From positions 67,484,390 to 67,548,389 of the forward strand of contig CM075850.1 in NCBI GenBank assembly GCA_037975125.1: a DNA stretch of 64,000 nt, given 5' to 3'. Position 1 is the stretch's first letter; each line of letters begins with the position of its first letter. The DNA is from Latrodectus hesperus (lineage: Eukaryota; Arthropoda; Arachnida; Araneae; Theridiidae). Below are positions 36,001 through 46,420 of this stretch, one piece after another. The notes below the pieces were generated by a model that searched no databases, was not told where the DNA came from, and saw nothing but the letters and a program-made list of their open reading frames with translations. Both the position numbers and the translations under genes were made by a program.

Positions 36001-39000
36001 AAATCATAAAGATTTATGAATTAGGTTTTACTAAATTTAAGTATTTGTGAAATATTGCTTTGTCACCCAATAATATACTTGAGAGAGATAAGGAAAATCA
36101 AGCTGTTAAGGTAAAACAGTAAAGATGACTTGCATATTTTTTCTCATCAGTTATTGTCAATAATGAGAATGAAAGTAATGTTTTTGATATGCCATAATTA
36201 GTAAAAATATAGATATTGGGTTTTAGGCTTGTGCTTATTCCAGTTGTGAGCTCAGCTGGAATTAGCACAGCTCATGTGAAAAAAAATTATACCTGCGTTT
36301 ACAAGGATTAATATTTTAACATTCAAGGAATGTTTTAATAAATGTTTATTTTTGCAAGTTCTCAATACTTGCTTAATATAATCTTAGTGATTTTTAACAA
36401 ATGTTAATGTAAAACATTTTAAAAATCCCAGATTAGTAGAAATATTTTAGTTTAGTGCACATCATTTGACTTTGGAAATAATGCTATCCGTAAGCTCAGG
36501 AATTAAAAATTCGGTGGTCGCTAGTCGTTCATGGTAGCTAATCTTGATTCTTTCATTGATCTAAGGGAGTTGGAACTGAAGATTTTTTAAAATGATTTAT
36601 TTGTGAAAGCTCTGAAAATATTTACCTTTTATTTCTTAAGAAGAATGCTCAATTTTGTTGTAAATTTATCTAAAATTTTTGGACAATTTTGGCTCTAAAT
36701 ATTTGTGAAATTTCATTTTTCAGTATGAAGTTTATTAAAAATACAGAAAGATTCACTATTGAACACTTAAACAACTATACTCTAATGGCCGCCTCTATTA
36801 ATTCTTAGTAATAAAAAAAGCTTATTGGTGACAATAAAGAAGCGCATCTTTGTTAAATATAAGTGCGATAAAATTTTTTGTCTTTATTTGTTATTTATTA
36901 CTATCTAAGCATCAATTTCTTTTTTGTGTACAGTTAAACTTAGTTTTTTTAATTGTACTAAAAGAAAATGAAATTTAACCGTATTGAAATTATTGTATTT
37001 AAAATTTATAAATAAATGTAAGATTTTCAAAAATTCTTTTAATTATAGTGGTTAATAGTAGGATTTGTAAACGGTGTGGTAACTTATAGAAGTTTCGCCA
37101 CCATTGCATGAGTTATATTAGGTTCCCTCAAAAACAATTTTGACCAACGTTTTTTGCAATTTTTTACTTTTTAGGAAACTTTCTTTTCATTGAAATTTAA
37201 TTATTTATTGCATCTCTATGTACAGGGTGTCTTATAAGTATAAGTTAGAAATGTAATTGCATTTTAGTGGAAGGTTGATATTGAGTAAAAAAATTATGAA
37301 ACAAAATTTTAAATAACTTATAATGAAAATTATGACTAACAATATATTTCAAAATTCTAATATGGAACTCTAATTTTTTGAATTTTAGCTACAATATTTG
37401 AGTACAATTAGATTTCTGGAGCCTGCGGAATAAAAATTAAATCGCTAAATAAAAATTGAAGATTAAACATTTATCGTTTTTAAACTTTTTTTATATTTGA
37501 AGAGTTTTTACTATTTAATAAGATTTTAATTTATAATTTATCTTTCAAACTCCATCTCATTTTATAATATTTATTATGCAATTTTTCTAAAACTCGGTTT
37601 TTTGCAAGTATTGATTTTCTCGGAGAATCTATAAAAATAGTAAATATAATTTCAACTTTATAAACTTAATATTTTACAAAAATTAGACAAGTTCTTAAAG
37701 AATTTTTGGTGCTCCTTTTCTCATTCGCAAATTTTTGAATTCTACATTTGTATTGTATTTATATCTAATATTGAAAATTAATAAGTAATTTAAATAACGA
37801 ATGACACTTCTTAGAATATTATAGTTTCACTCCAATCGATTGAAATGAGAAGCTTAGTAAATTTTATTTAGAAATCAGTTTTGGTGCTTGAAAAAGAAAT
37901 TTTGTCGATTGTATTTCAAGATGCTTTTACCCAGTATTATCAAATTGATGAAGTAAGATATAAAAATGAGTAATTTGCGTCACACGTATATGTTCCCATA
38001 AAACTGATATGAGAAACAAGATCTGACTAAATTCTTAGAGGATTTTTTCCTTTATTTCTTTTATCAGACATTGATAAAGTAGTGTAACCACTTATCTTAA
38101 AAATTATCTATAAATTTAGGTTGCAGCTCGATATACTAATATCTTACCTTGATAGTTTTGAATCAGCTATAAATTATGCAACTATCATTACTAGCTTTAA
38201 TATTTATAGATTCTTTTCTGATAAACAGTTTTTGATTATTCTATTAATAGATCTTACGATTAATATACTACACTTGGATTCTACAGAATTTTCTCAACGA
38301 AACTTTTGGAAGTATTGAGACGTATTTTTTATAAAAAAAATTTTCGGATGAAATGTAGATTAGTACTGTAATTCCCTGTACATATGAAAAAAATACTTCG
38401 TTGTAAGTAAGTTTGCCCGTTAAAAATTCTCTTTTTACGTGCATGAAATGGAAATTCTCATTTGAGAATTTTATAAAAACTTCGTTATTTTTATTATTAA
38501 AAAAAATGCACGAAATTTTTCTTAAAAGTCCCCAAAATTCACTGTGTACCCAAAATAGCAAGTAAATGGCAAAATATTACATTTTAGTCTAATGGCTTTA
38601 ATAAAGATAAAAAATGGTGTTTCACAATTTATATCCAATGCTGCAGAACTTTTGGATGCTATAGAGAATTTTTTTCATGAATTATTATAATTTTAAGAAA
38701 TTTGTTTCCCTCGCAAATTTTTCTGGTTTCTATAGTAATTGATTTAAATTTTAGTAATCGATACGCTTATCGTGACATTTGTGCGAAATTTGTGATTCGT
38801 TTGTATAACTCTTATCCATGAAGCGTAACAATCCATTCGAGCACTTTATTCAAGAGTCTGTGTTACTTAATGCTTTATTTCCTTTTACGAAACAAAATCT
38901 TCAGCAAATGCTTTCGTGTAGGAAACTACTTCAAGAATTCTTCAAATTTAAGTAGCTATTTTAATTTATAAAGTTTTTAAATGCATGTATGACGTTAGTT

Positions 39001-39220
39001 GCAAAATATTTATCAATACTCTATAGAGAAAAAAAATTGTATTTGGAACTTGATTTTTTACGTGTACTTCATCTTTGCTTCTTGAAACACTTTACTTGTT
39101 CTCATTTGGTAATAATTGATTTTTCTTATTTATGAAACTAAATGTTGTTTATATTTAATATAAATGGTTAATGAAATTCTTTTTATTGACATCTTGATTA
39201 AAAATATTGTAAACCGACCA

Positions 39221-39242
39221 TATATATATATATATATATATA
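39221..39242. repeat. (TA)n microsatellite
   Basis: A run of 11 TA units abutting the Tc1 relic. Confidence 0.95.
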
Positions 39243-39420
39243 TCACATGTTCAATAGGATTCAGATCAAGAGTGAGTGGGCCCCTGCATGCACTATACAT
39301 ATATCTTCACTTTCAACTAAGTCTGCCAATTATATGGGGTTCATTGAAATCACGCGTTATCACTCTGAATATGAATCCAGAACTGACAGCATAGTTTTGA
39401 ACTTATCGCTGTTTCACTAA
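39243..39420 (-). pseudogene. Tc1-like transposase relic, third catalytic region
   Basis: On the minus strand, in two phases, LVESEDICIV is followed by AHSLDLNPIEH, matching the WPxxSPDLNPIEHVW signature that holds the third catalytic residue of Tc1 transposases. The fragment is bounded on one side by the TA microsatellite. No terminal repeats are seen. Confidence 0.55.
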
Positions 39421-39433
39421 TATGCTTTTCTGA

Positions 39434-39535
39434 ACCTAGCCCTTGAGTTAGGCTATACTAATTAGATGGAAGCAGCTGAGTGGGAAGTCTCCGCAATTTA
39501 GAAGCAGGGACCAAGCAAAAGACCCCTTAAAACTG
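39434..39535 (-). repeat. Relic of LINE B 3' end
   Basis: Blocks such as GATGGAAGCAGCTGAGTGG and AGAAGCAGGGACCAAGCAAA align with 19,330-19,380 in the same relative orientation. That region is the 3' noncoding end of LINE B, so this is a second, very short, 5'-truncated copy. Confidence 0.6.
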
Positions 39536-39775
39536 GACTTGCCTTTCTTTAAGGTATTTCGCTTGGAGGACATTGCTACTACAATATATTTAATGTCCTC
39601 CACACTTTTTCAGAAAATTTCGGGTCTTTAGTTAAGTCGGGATTCGAACTCTAGGCACATATCGATTGCAATGTCTCGCACATGCACAATGTATTACCTA
39701 ATTGTTCTTTTCGAGTAATTTTCAACAATTTGTCACAAAGTTGCAGATGAATGTTCCGTATTGGTTTCGTTTGAA

Positions 39776-39885
39776 CAATTTGTTTATTCGCAATTCCCGC
39801 CTTTGGTTTGGTTGTAGTGTCCCGGAATTCACTTCAAATTCTAAGTCTAAAATGCTAAAAATGATCGTTGAACGATAAACTTGAA
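39776..39885 (+). repeat. Degenerate SINE (family A) fragment
   Basis: It contains CAATTCCCGCCTTTGG, GTTGTAGTGTCCCGGAATTC, ACTTCAAATT and AAAATGATCGTTGAACGATA, collinear with the family A body and end; the A-box is absent. Confidence 0.6.
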
Positions 39886-40237
39886 TAATTTGATAAATAT
39901 TTACTTACATTTTAAGAATTATTTTTAATGCTTATACTCCATGTATGCCAAATTGTTGCAGATTTGTTTTCTATAAAAATTAATCTGGTTAAGTTTTTGG
40001 AATTATTTTTTACTTATTTAGTATATTTCCATTTGAATCGTAGTCATTAATCTTGCTGTTTATCCTAAACTGTTGATTAGATCCAAATTAGTTGAAAGTA
40101 ATATTAACCGTTTCCTTTATTGATTTGTTAAAAAAATTTCCTAGACAAGAAATATTGTAACTTTTTATCATTCATAAAAATAACAAATTACTTGTTATTA
40201 TTTCGCATATCTAATCAGTTGCTTGCTTGTCTTATTG

Positions 40238-40312
40238 CAATTCTAATTAAACTATAAATCCTGATCTGTTTAGTCCTCTCGTTTGCAAAAAGTAACTTTG
40301 GAGTGACAATCC
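40238..40312 (+). repeat. Degenerate SINE (family A) 3' fragment
   Basis: It aligns with the last 75 bp of family A (TAAACTATAAATCCTGATCT, then CTCGTTTGCAAAAAGTAAC and GGAGTGACAA). Only the 3' part remains; it lies just before a full copy. Confidence 0.5.
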
Positions 40313-40323
40313 AATCAATGTCT

Positions 40324-40502
40324 GCCGAGCTGGCAGCCGAATGGTTAGCGCTCTTGACTTCGGTTCACAGTTCGTGGGTTCGAATCCCACATTGGGCATG
40401 GATGTTTGTAGTGGTTCGGAATCCACTTTAAACCGTAAGTCCCGGTCTAATTAGCCCTCGTGAGCAAAAAATGACCGTTGAGCGACCAACCAACCAAACC
40501 AA
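40324..40502 (+). repeat. tRNA-derived SINE (family A), full length, with CCAA-type tail
   Basis: It has the intact A-box (TGGCAGCCGAATGG) and B-box (GGTTCGAATCCC) and the family body, and ends in a CCAACCAACCAAACCAAACC tail. The tail runs straight into the 5' UTR of the LINE that follows, without an evident target duplication on the two sides. Confidence 0.88.
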
Positions 40503-40899
40503 ACCTCTATTCTTCTGCTTTTTCTTCCTTTTCTCCCTCATTGTGATTGCCTCGCAAGAGGTTGAGGGCTCCCCTTGAGTAGCTTTCGCCATTCTGTCGC
40601 TATTAGCTCCTCTTGGGGACTAAATCACCCACGTGTTTGTCGTGCGTGGAGACCCGTGTCCCTGGAAAGGAGAGTCCTGGTAATTGAGGCCCCCAGAGAC
40701 CAACACATTACTTTGGCCTCTGTTTCAGGTAAACGGGAGGTGTGTTGTGGTCCTCAGCACATCAATCGGCTTTATGGATCAAGCGATCGGTACATCTACT
40801 GGATGATTAGTTAAGGATGGAGGTCATCTCAGGGATGTACTGTGAGCGTATAGGACCTGTGTGTTTGTGGCTAGCACTAATGCAGCTGGTCTTCATCCC

Positions 40900-41990
40900 T
40901 TTGTTTGACTCGGTGGTGGGTGGTACTGCCAAGTCCGAACTTTTAACTAATATAAAAGATAAGTCTTTTCTCCCTCGGAAGCAACAAATGAAAAATTTAA
41001 ACTGCAAATATTTTATCATAGAAAGAAAGGGGGGAAATTTTGAAACCGTATCCCCCTTTTTTAATTGAAAAGAGAATATCGGCCTCCGTTGGGAAAGTGA
41101 ATATTCGAAAAGTTCGATCTGGTGACCTTCACATTGAGGTTGCAAATGCTACTCAGGCAGCCGCTTTAAGTAAAATTAATTTGCTTGGAAATGTAGAGGT
41201 AACTGTGTCACCTCATGGTAGTTTGAACTTTTCTCATGGTGTAATATCCGCAAGAGATTTGTTGTTCACGCCGACGGATGAGGTTCTTGAAAACTTGCAG
41301 AACCAGAAGGTCTGCCGTTGAACGCATTACAGTCAGAAGAGATGGAAAGTATATAAATACTAAGCATCTCATTCTGACTTTTGCGACGCCAGACCTTCCG
41401 CAGGATGTCAAAGCTGCATACATGAATTTACCCGTCCGGCCTTACATACCAAATCTCTTGCGAAGTTTTCTGTGCCAACGTTTCGGACATTCGAGAAACG
41501 CTTGCAGAGATCAACTAACCTGCCCACGTTGCGCAGTGGTTGGCCACGATAGCTCGAACTATTCTGCTGAGCGAAGCACAACTGCACTAGAATTGCACAG
41601 CGAAGGAGAGGTGTGTCAACTGTCATGGTGACCACTGCTCCTATTCTCGAAGTTGTTCAAACTGGGTCCTAGAAAAAGAAATCACCACAATAAAGATTAC
41701 TACCAATTGTTTATACCCTGAGGCTAGATAAGTTACCTCTCGCTGCTCTAAACCTGGAGTAAGCTATGCAACCGCAGCCAAAAAAGTAATCAGATCAGCA
41801 AGTACTCAAGCTGAATCGGTTTCACTTCCTCTTATAAGATTACCCCAGACATCAACATCAAAGTCAAAATCTATTTCAAATTCTACAATTAAAAGAAAAG
41901 CTCCTTCGGCAAAATCAAGAGCCATGAAGGCTAATAAATTAAAATTCTCAAAAAAGGGCTCTTATCGACCCTCCATATCCACCCGTAAAA
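40900..41990 (+). pseudogene. LINE A ORF1 (Gag-like, CCHC zinc knuckles), broken
   Basis: Two frames carry it: 41,040-41,321 (ISASVGKVNIRKVRSGDLHI onward, an RRM-like region of LINE ORF1 proteins) and, after a frameshift near 41,280, 41,278-41,631, which ends with CQRFGHSRNAC and CPRCAVVGHDSSNY, two CxxC-x4-H zinc knuckles (the last Cys of the second replaced by Tyr). A third knuckle-like piece (CHGDHCSYSRSC) follows in another phase near 41,625. ORF1 proteins bind the element RNA. Beyond 41,700 the translation is Ser/Lys-rich and stop-ridden. Confidence 0.75.
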
Positions 41991-42104
41991 CCTTTGTCCC
42001 TGCAGGCTGACGCTGTATCTTTACATCCCTTGGATGTGGACTTATCGTTCGAGGAGATTTCAGATGACACGCTTTCCAGCTCCGGGAAAGGAGCTTTCCA
42101 AATT

Positions 42105-45100
42105 AAACAATTTCCTTTGTTTCTTGGAACTGCCATGGTTTGCGTTCCCATCATGATGACATCAAGTCTATAATTTCAGCCTATAACCCCGCATGTGTTG
42201 CACTTCAATAAACATTCCTGAAGTCCCACATATCCATACGTGGGTTTAACAGCTTTAGAAAAGACTGGTGATAATGGCGCAGTGTCTGGAGGTGTATGTA
42301 TGTTAACATCTAATACTTTCCCCACCACTGCCCAACCATTGAATACTACTCTACATGCTGTAGTTGTAAGAATACATACTTCACGCTTATTAACAGTCTG
42401 TAGTTTATATTTACCACTACATGATGTCATCCACCAAGAGGAACTCGATGCATTAATAGATCATGTGTCAACACCATTTCTTCTGTTTGGTGACTTTAAC
42501 GGCCATAATTCTTTGTAGAGAAGTGATGTTAATTCTCGCGGTCGGCAGATAGAGCGGTTTATTTCAGACAACAGTCTCTGTCTGCTTAATACCGACGAGA
42601 AGACACATTTCCAAGTACCCACAAGTGCATTTCACTCTCTCGATCTGGCCATTTGTTCACTATCTCTTCTGCCATTGTTAAGCCGAGCTGGCAGCCGAAT
42701 GGTTAGCTATCTTGCCTTCGGTTCAACAGTTCGTGGGTTCAAATCTCACCTTGGGCATGGATGTTTGTAGTGGTTCGGAATCCACTTTAAACCGTAGGTT
42801 CCGGTCTAATTAGCCCTCGTGTGCAAAAAATGATCGTTGAGCGACAAATAAACCAAACCAATCTGCCATTGTTAAAGTTAAGTGTAGGAAATGATCTGCA
42901 CAACAACGATCATTTTCCTCTCGTCATCTCCCAAACTGGAGTTAGTAGTGTAGGACAGCGTCTACCTACTTATGTGTACAGTCGGGCAGATTGGACGTTA
43001 TTTACACAATTGGCATTTATTGATAACGAAATGGTTGTGATCGATGATATTGATCATGCCGTATCTAAAGTTACCCAAACAATTATTATTGTAGCTGATG
43101 CATCAATTCCTAAGAGTTGCTCTAAACCACATAGGCTGTGCAAACCTTGGTGGAATGATGAATGTCAAAACACCTATAAGAAACAGATGAAGTTATGGGG
43201 GTTATTGAGAAGATATACCCCACAACGGAGAATCTCATCGCCTTTAAGAGAGCAAAAGCATTAGCTCGCAGAACTCGTCAAAGTCAGAAGGAATCTTGGT
43301 CTCGCTATGTATCCTCTATTACATCTTCCACATCCAGTGAACAGTTGTGGAGATAAGTAAATGACGCCAATGGAATATATAAGGAATTATCTATTCCAAT
43401 CTTAAAATCCAGAGCTGCTGTATACTCTTCTCCTAAGGACATCGCTAATGTCCTTGGTGACACCTTTGCTATCGTCTCCAGCAACGACTATTATAGTCCT
43501 TCGTTCTTAAGGACAGAGTCGTGCTGAGTGAACACCAATTCGTTTCAACCATGGACAAGCTTTGCCTTACAACTGTGAATTTCGGATGTTAGAATTGAAT
43601 AGAGAGCATTACAGCAAGCCAATAATACCAGTCTAGGACCTGATGGAATCAGCTATCAAATGCTTCGTCATTTATGTCCAGATTCCCTTTTGAACTTGCT
43701 GTTTTTGTTCAATAAGATCTGGACAGAAAATAAATTTCCATCACTTTGGAGCGAAGTAAATAGTGATTCTGATCTTAAGGCTGGTAAGGATCCTTCTGTT
43801 CCTTCACACTTTCGACCAATAGCTCTGACGAGTTGCTTCTGTAAGACTCTCGAACGTATGGTCAACGCCCGTCTCGTATATGTCCTAGAAATAAATAAAT
43901 GTATTCATATAAATCAGAGTGGCTTCCGTAAAGGAAGATCCGCTCTTGATAATATTACTTATCTGGAAACGCAGATTCGCAATGCTTTCGTGCGGAGGAA
44001 TCACCTTGTTTCTATTTTCTTCAACATAGAGAAGGCATATGACCGTACATGGCGATATGGAATTCTCCGTACATTATATGATTTTGGCTTTCGGAGTAAT
44101 CTTCCGATATCCCTAAAAAATTTTCTACCCTCCCGTTTTTTTAAAGTACGTATTGAACAGTTTTTTCCAATACTTTTATTCAAGCCGAGGGTGTACCCCA
44201 AGGTTCTATTTTAAATGTCACACTTTTTAACCTTTACATCAGTTGCATTCTTCATCAAATCTCATCTCCTGTTTATGGCACGCTTTATGTTGATGACCTG
44301 CAAATATCATGTGAGTGTTCTAACATGAATTTAATTGAGAGACAATTACAAACATCTGTTAATAAATTTGCTGCATGGTGTGCTGAGAATGGCCACACGC
44401 TGTCTCCTGGCAAGAGTAATTTTGTCCATTTCTGCAGGAAGACTAGCCTACATAATGAACCTACTATTTACATAAATAATACACCTATTCCTGTTGTAAA
44501 CGAGATAAAATTTCTAGGAATAACTTTGGACCGAAAGTAAATTTTCTTCCGCACGTTTTTCATTTGCGAGCGATAGCTTAATGTCCCCAAGGTGCTTTCT
44601 AATACATCTTGGGGTGCTGATCGCACGTCACTACTTCGTGACTACCAATTATTAATTTTATCTCGTATTGACTATGGGTGTGTTATGTATGGATCTGCTA
44701 GGTCTTCTGTTCTACGCAGACTGGATACAATACATCACTCTGCTTTGAGAATATGTTCAAGTGCATTCCGCAGATCACCCGTCCAGAGTCTATATACAAT
44801 CTGTCAACAACTGCCTTTAGACCTGAGACGAATGCAGCTGTCTCAACTATTATGCAAAAATTATGTCTGACCCTCATCCATTGCGTTTCATGACTACTAT
44901 ACCTGCACTAATAAGGCTGTATGACGCTCTAGCATACAGCATTCCACCTTTTCTCACACGAACAAAATCTAGTCTTTTATTATCTGACTTATGTGGTGTC
45001 CTTTTTGACAAAACGGAGTATTTATCTCATCCATCTTGGTATAATCCACAGATTAAAATCAATCCTTTTGCTCGTTTTAGAAAATCAGACACAACAACTA

Positions 45101-45786
45101 CTGTTTACCAGCAGCTATATGCCTCACATCTGTCAGTACGTCACGTACACACCAGTTTTCACAGATGGATCAAAATCTGCAGGACATGTTGATTGTGCTG
45201 TAGTTATTGAAAACAAAACTCTTAGCTACAGCCTCCATCCATCCTATCCCATCTTCTCTGCTGAAGCAACTGCTATTTATCAAGCTCTTCAGCAGATGAA
45301 TACAAGTGATACTTTTAAATACTGCATGTTCACTGACAGTTTGATTGTGTTGGAAGCTTTGCGGAACAGTACTTTTGACCCCGTTGTATCTAGAACTTTC
45401 CGAGCATTCGATTCCCTTGCTGGCAAGAGATATGACGTTATTTTCTGCTGGATCCAAGTCACGTAGGTCTCGATGGCAATGAGAAGGCTGATGCAGCTGC
45501 TAAATCTGCATCAGCCCTATCTCTTCTATCCATTCCTTTGTTGGATGTGAGAAGGTGTGTTAAAAAATTTACTCAATATCTTTGGCAGGAGTCTTGGAAC
45601 ATGCAGGTCACTAATAAATTGCATGCCATATTTCCATACATCACCACATTAACAGTTTTACCGTTACGAAGTGCTGATGTTCGTCTGACTTGCCTTCGTA
45701 GACACACACGTTTCAGACACAGATATTTGTTCTTAAACGAATTAAATTCATGATGTGAAACGTGTGATGAACCTTATACAATATAT
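42105..45786 (+). pseudogene. LINE A ORF2: endonuclease, reverse transcriptase, RNase H; inactive
   Basis: The endonuclease starts near 42,105 (FVSWNCHGLRSH), with LLFGDFNGHNS (about 42,478) and DHFPLVIS (about 42,910) holding catalytic Asp/Asn/His motifs; a SINE splits it at 42,682-42,861. RT follows: GPDGISYQML (43,637), FRPIALTS (43,810), GFRKGRSALDN (43,921), then FFNIEKAYDRTW, where the expected catalytic Asp is Asn, and TLYVDDLQ at about 44,282. RNase H is at 45,150-45,530 (FTDGSK, FSAEATAIYQAL, FTDSLIVL, HVGLDGNEKADAAAK). At least five frameshifts or stops occur (near 42,515, 43,265, 44,190, 44,540, 45,463). The C-terminal CCHC finger is split by the Gypsy insertion: CETCDEPYTIY ends at 45,786 and HILISC resumes at 52,058 in the same frame. 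Confidence 0.85.
42682..42861 (+). repeat. SINE (family A) inserted in LINE A, with 14-bp target duplication
   Basis: A full-length family A copy from GCCGAGCTGGCAGCC to the AAACCAAACCAA tail. The 14-bp sequence TCTGCCATTGTTAA occurs exactly at 42,668-42,681 and again at 42,862-42,875, so both borders are fixed. The host sequence is the LINE endonuclease coding region, which reads on after one copy of the duplication. Confidence 0.95.
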
Positions 45787-45917
45787 TGTTACAAATTTGT
45801 AAATAATGATTATATTTGTCTTAAAATATCTCAGACAGATCAGAAATTCTCACATTTTGGGCAAAAATTGCGGTATTTAGACGTGTTGTAGTTTAAAAGC
45901 GGATTTCCTAATGATTT

Positions 45918-45991
45918 GGCGACTTGGCGACAGTTGGCGAGATTCTTGGCGACTTGGCGACTGTTGGCGAGATTTTTGGCGACTTGGCGAG
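45918..45991. repeat. Minisatellite of TTGGCGA units in the LTR U3 region
   Basis: Reiterated TTGGCGACTTGGCGA and TTGGCGAGATT modules. The 3' LTR copy (51,592-51,655) lacks one 10-bp piece, showing array instability. A 75-codon frame through it is a by-product of the repeat. Confidence 0.9.
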
Positions 45992-46106
45992 AAATCGATA
46001 CTTCTGGAAACATCCATCACCTAAGCTCTAGGACCAATATTTTTCGAGATAGCCTAGAAGCTTCCAGAACCTTGGCGAAATTGGTAGATTTCTCCGCCAA
46101 GTCAGG

Positions 46107-46114
46107 TATAAATA
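46107..46114 (+). promoter_or_regulatory. TATA box of the LTR promoter
   Basis: TATAAATA, conserved in both LTRs (the other at 51,772-51,779), placed upstream of the likely transcription start in the R region. Confidence 0.7.
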
Positions 46115-46391
46115 CCGCAGCCCGACATGGAAGAGTCAGAGTTTTGTGAAGACAGTCAGTGAGTGAAGACGATTAGTTGTGACTGCTAGTTGTTCTCTGT
46201 CTGAGGTATTTGAGACCTGTGATTGGAAGCTATTTCCTATTGTATCTGACGAATTGTAGCTGTATAATTGTGATTGTTACAGCGGGAATTTCGTTTATCT
46301 AGTGAAGTTTTTACGAATAAAAGTCTTGTGTTCATTAAGTGGTCGCTTTATTCAACTCTCAATCAACACGAACCCGTGGAGCTCGGTACAA

Positions 46392-46409
46392 CTGGTGTCA
46401 GAATCGGGA
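46392..46409 (+). other. Primer-binding site, probably for tRNA-Leu
   Basis: Directly after the 5' LTR, TGGTGTCAGAATCGGGAT starts with TGG (complement of the tRNA CCA end). Its TGGTGTCAGAA part complements the TTCTGACACCA 3' end known for some leucine tRNAs; the T-stem part matches only partly. The tRNA identity is an inference from memory of tRNA-Leu ends. Confidence 0.7.
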
Positions 46410-46420
46410 TTGAAGAGTTG

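Larger units (their letters stand above)
40503..45786 (+). mobile_element. Non-LTR retrotransposon (LINE A), 5' part; interrupted by a SINE and by a Gypsy element
   Basis: A GC-richer 5' region (40,503-40,900) precedes ORF1 and ORF2 relics with, in order, ORF1 zinc knuckles, apurinic-type endonuclease, reverse transcriptase and RNase H. The layout is that of I/R1/Jockey-superfamily LINEs. The element is cut at 45,786 by the LTR retrotransposon and resumes at 52,058. Total length without the insertions would be about 5.5 kb. Many stops and frameshifts show it is long dead. Confidence 0.85.
45787..46390 (+). repeat. 5' LTR of the Gypsy element (604 bp)
   Basis: It matches 51,462-52,053. Visible regulatory pieces are a TATAAATA box at 46,107-46,114 and an AATAAA signal at 46,316-46,321, so R should start about 25-30 bp after the TATA box. 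The U3 part holds a short minisatellite (45,918-45,991) of TTGGCGA-type units. Confidence 0.95.

Noticed and set aside
37215..37245. TACAGGGTGTCTTATAAG resembling a transposon terminus
   Set aside because: No matching inverted end or transposase sequence nearby.
45916..46149. 77-codon frame in the 5' LTR (repeated as 75 codons at 51,599 in the 3' LTR)
   Set aside because: It translates the TTGGCGA minisatellite and LTR U3/R sequence, upstream of or across the promoter; a repeat artefact.
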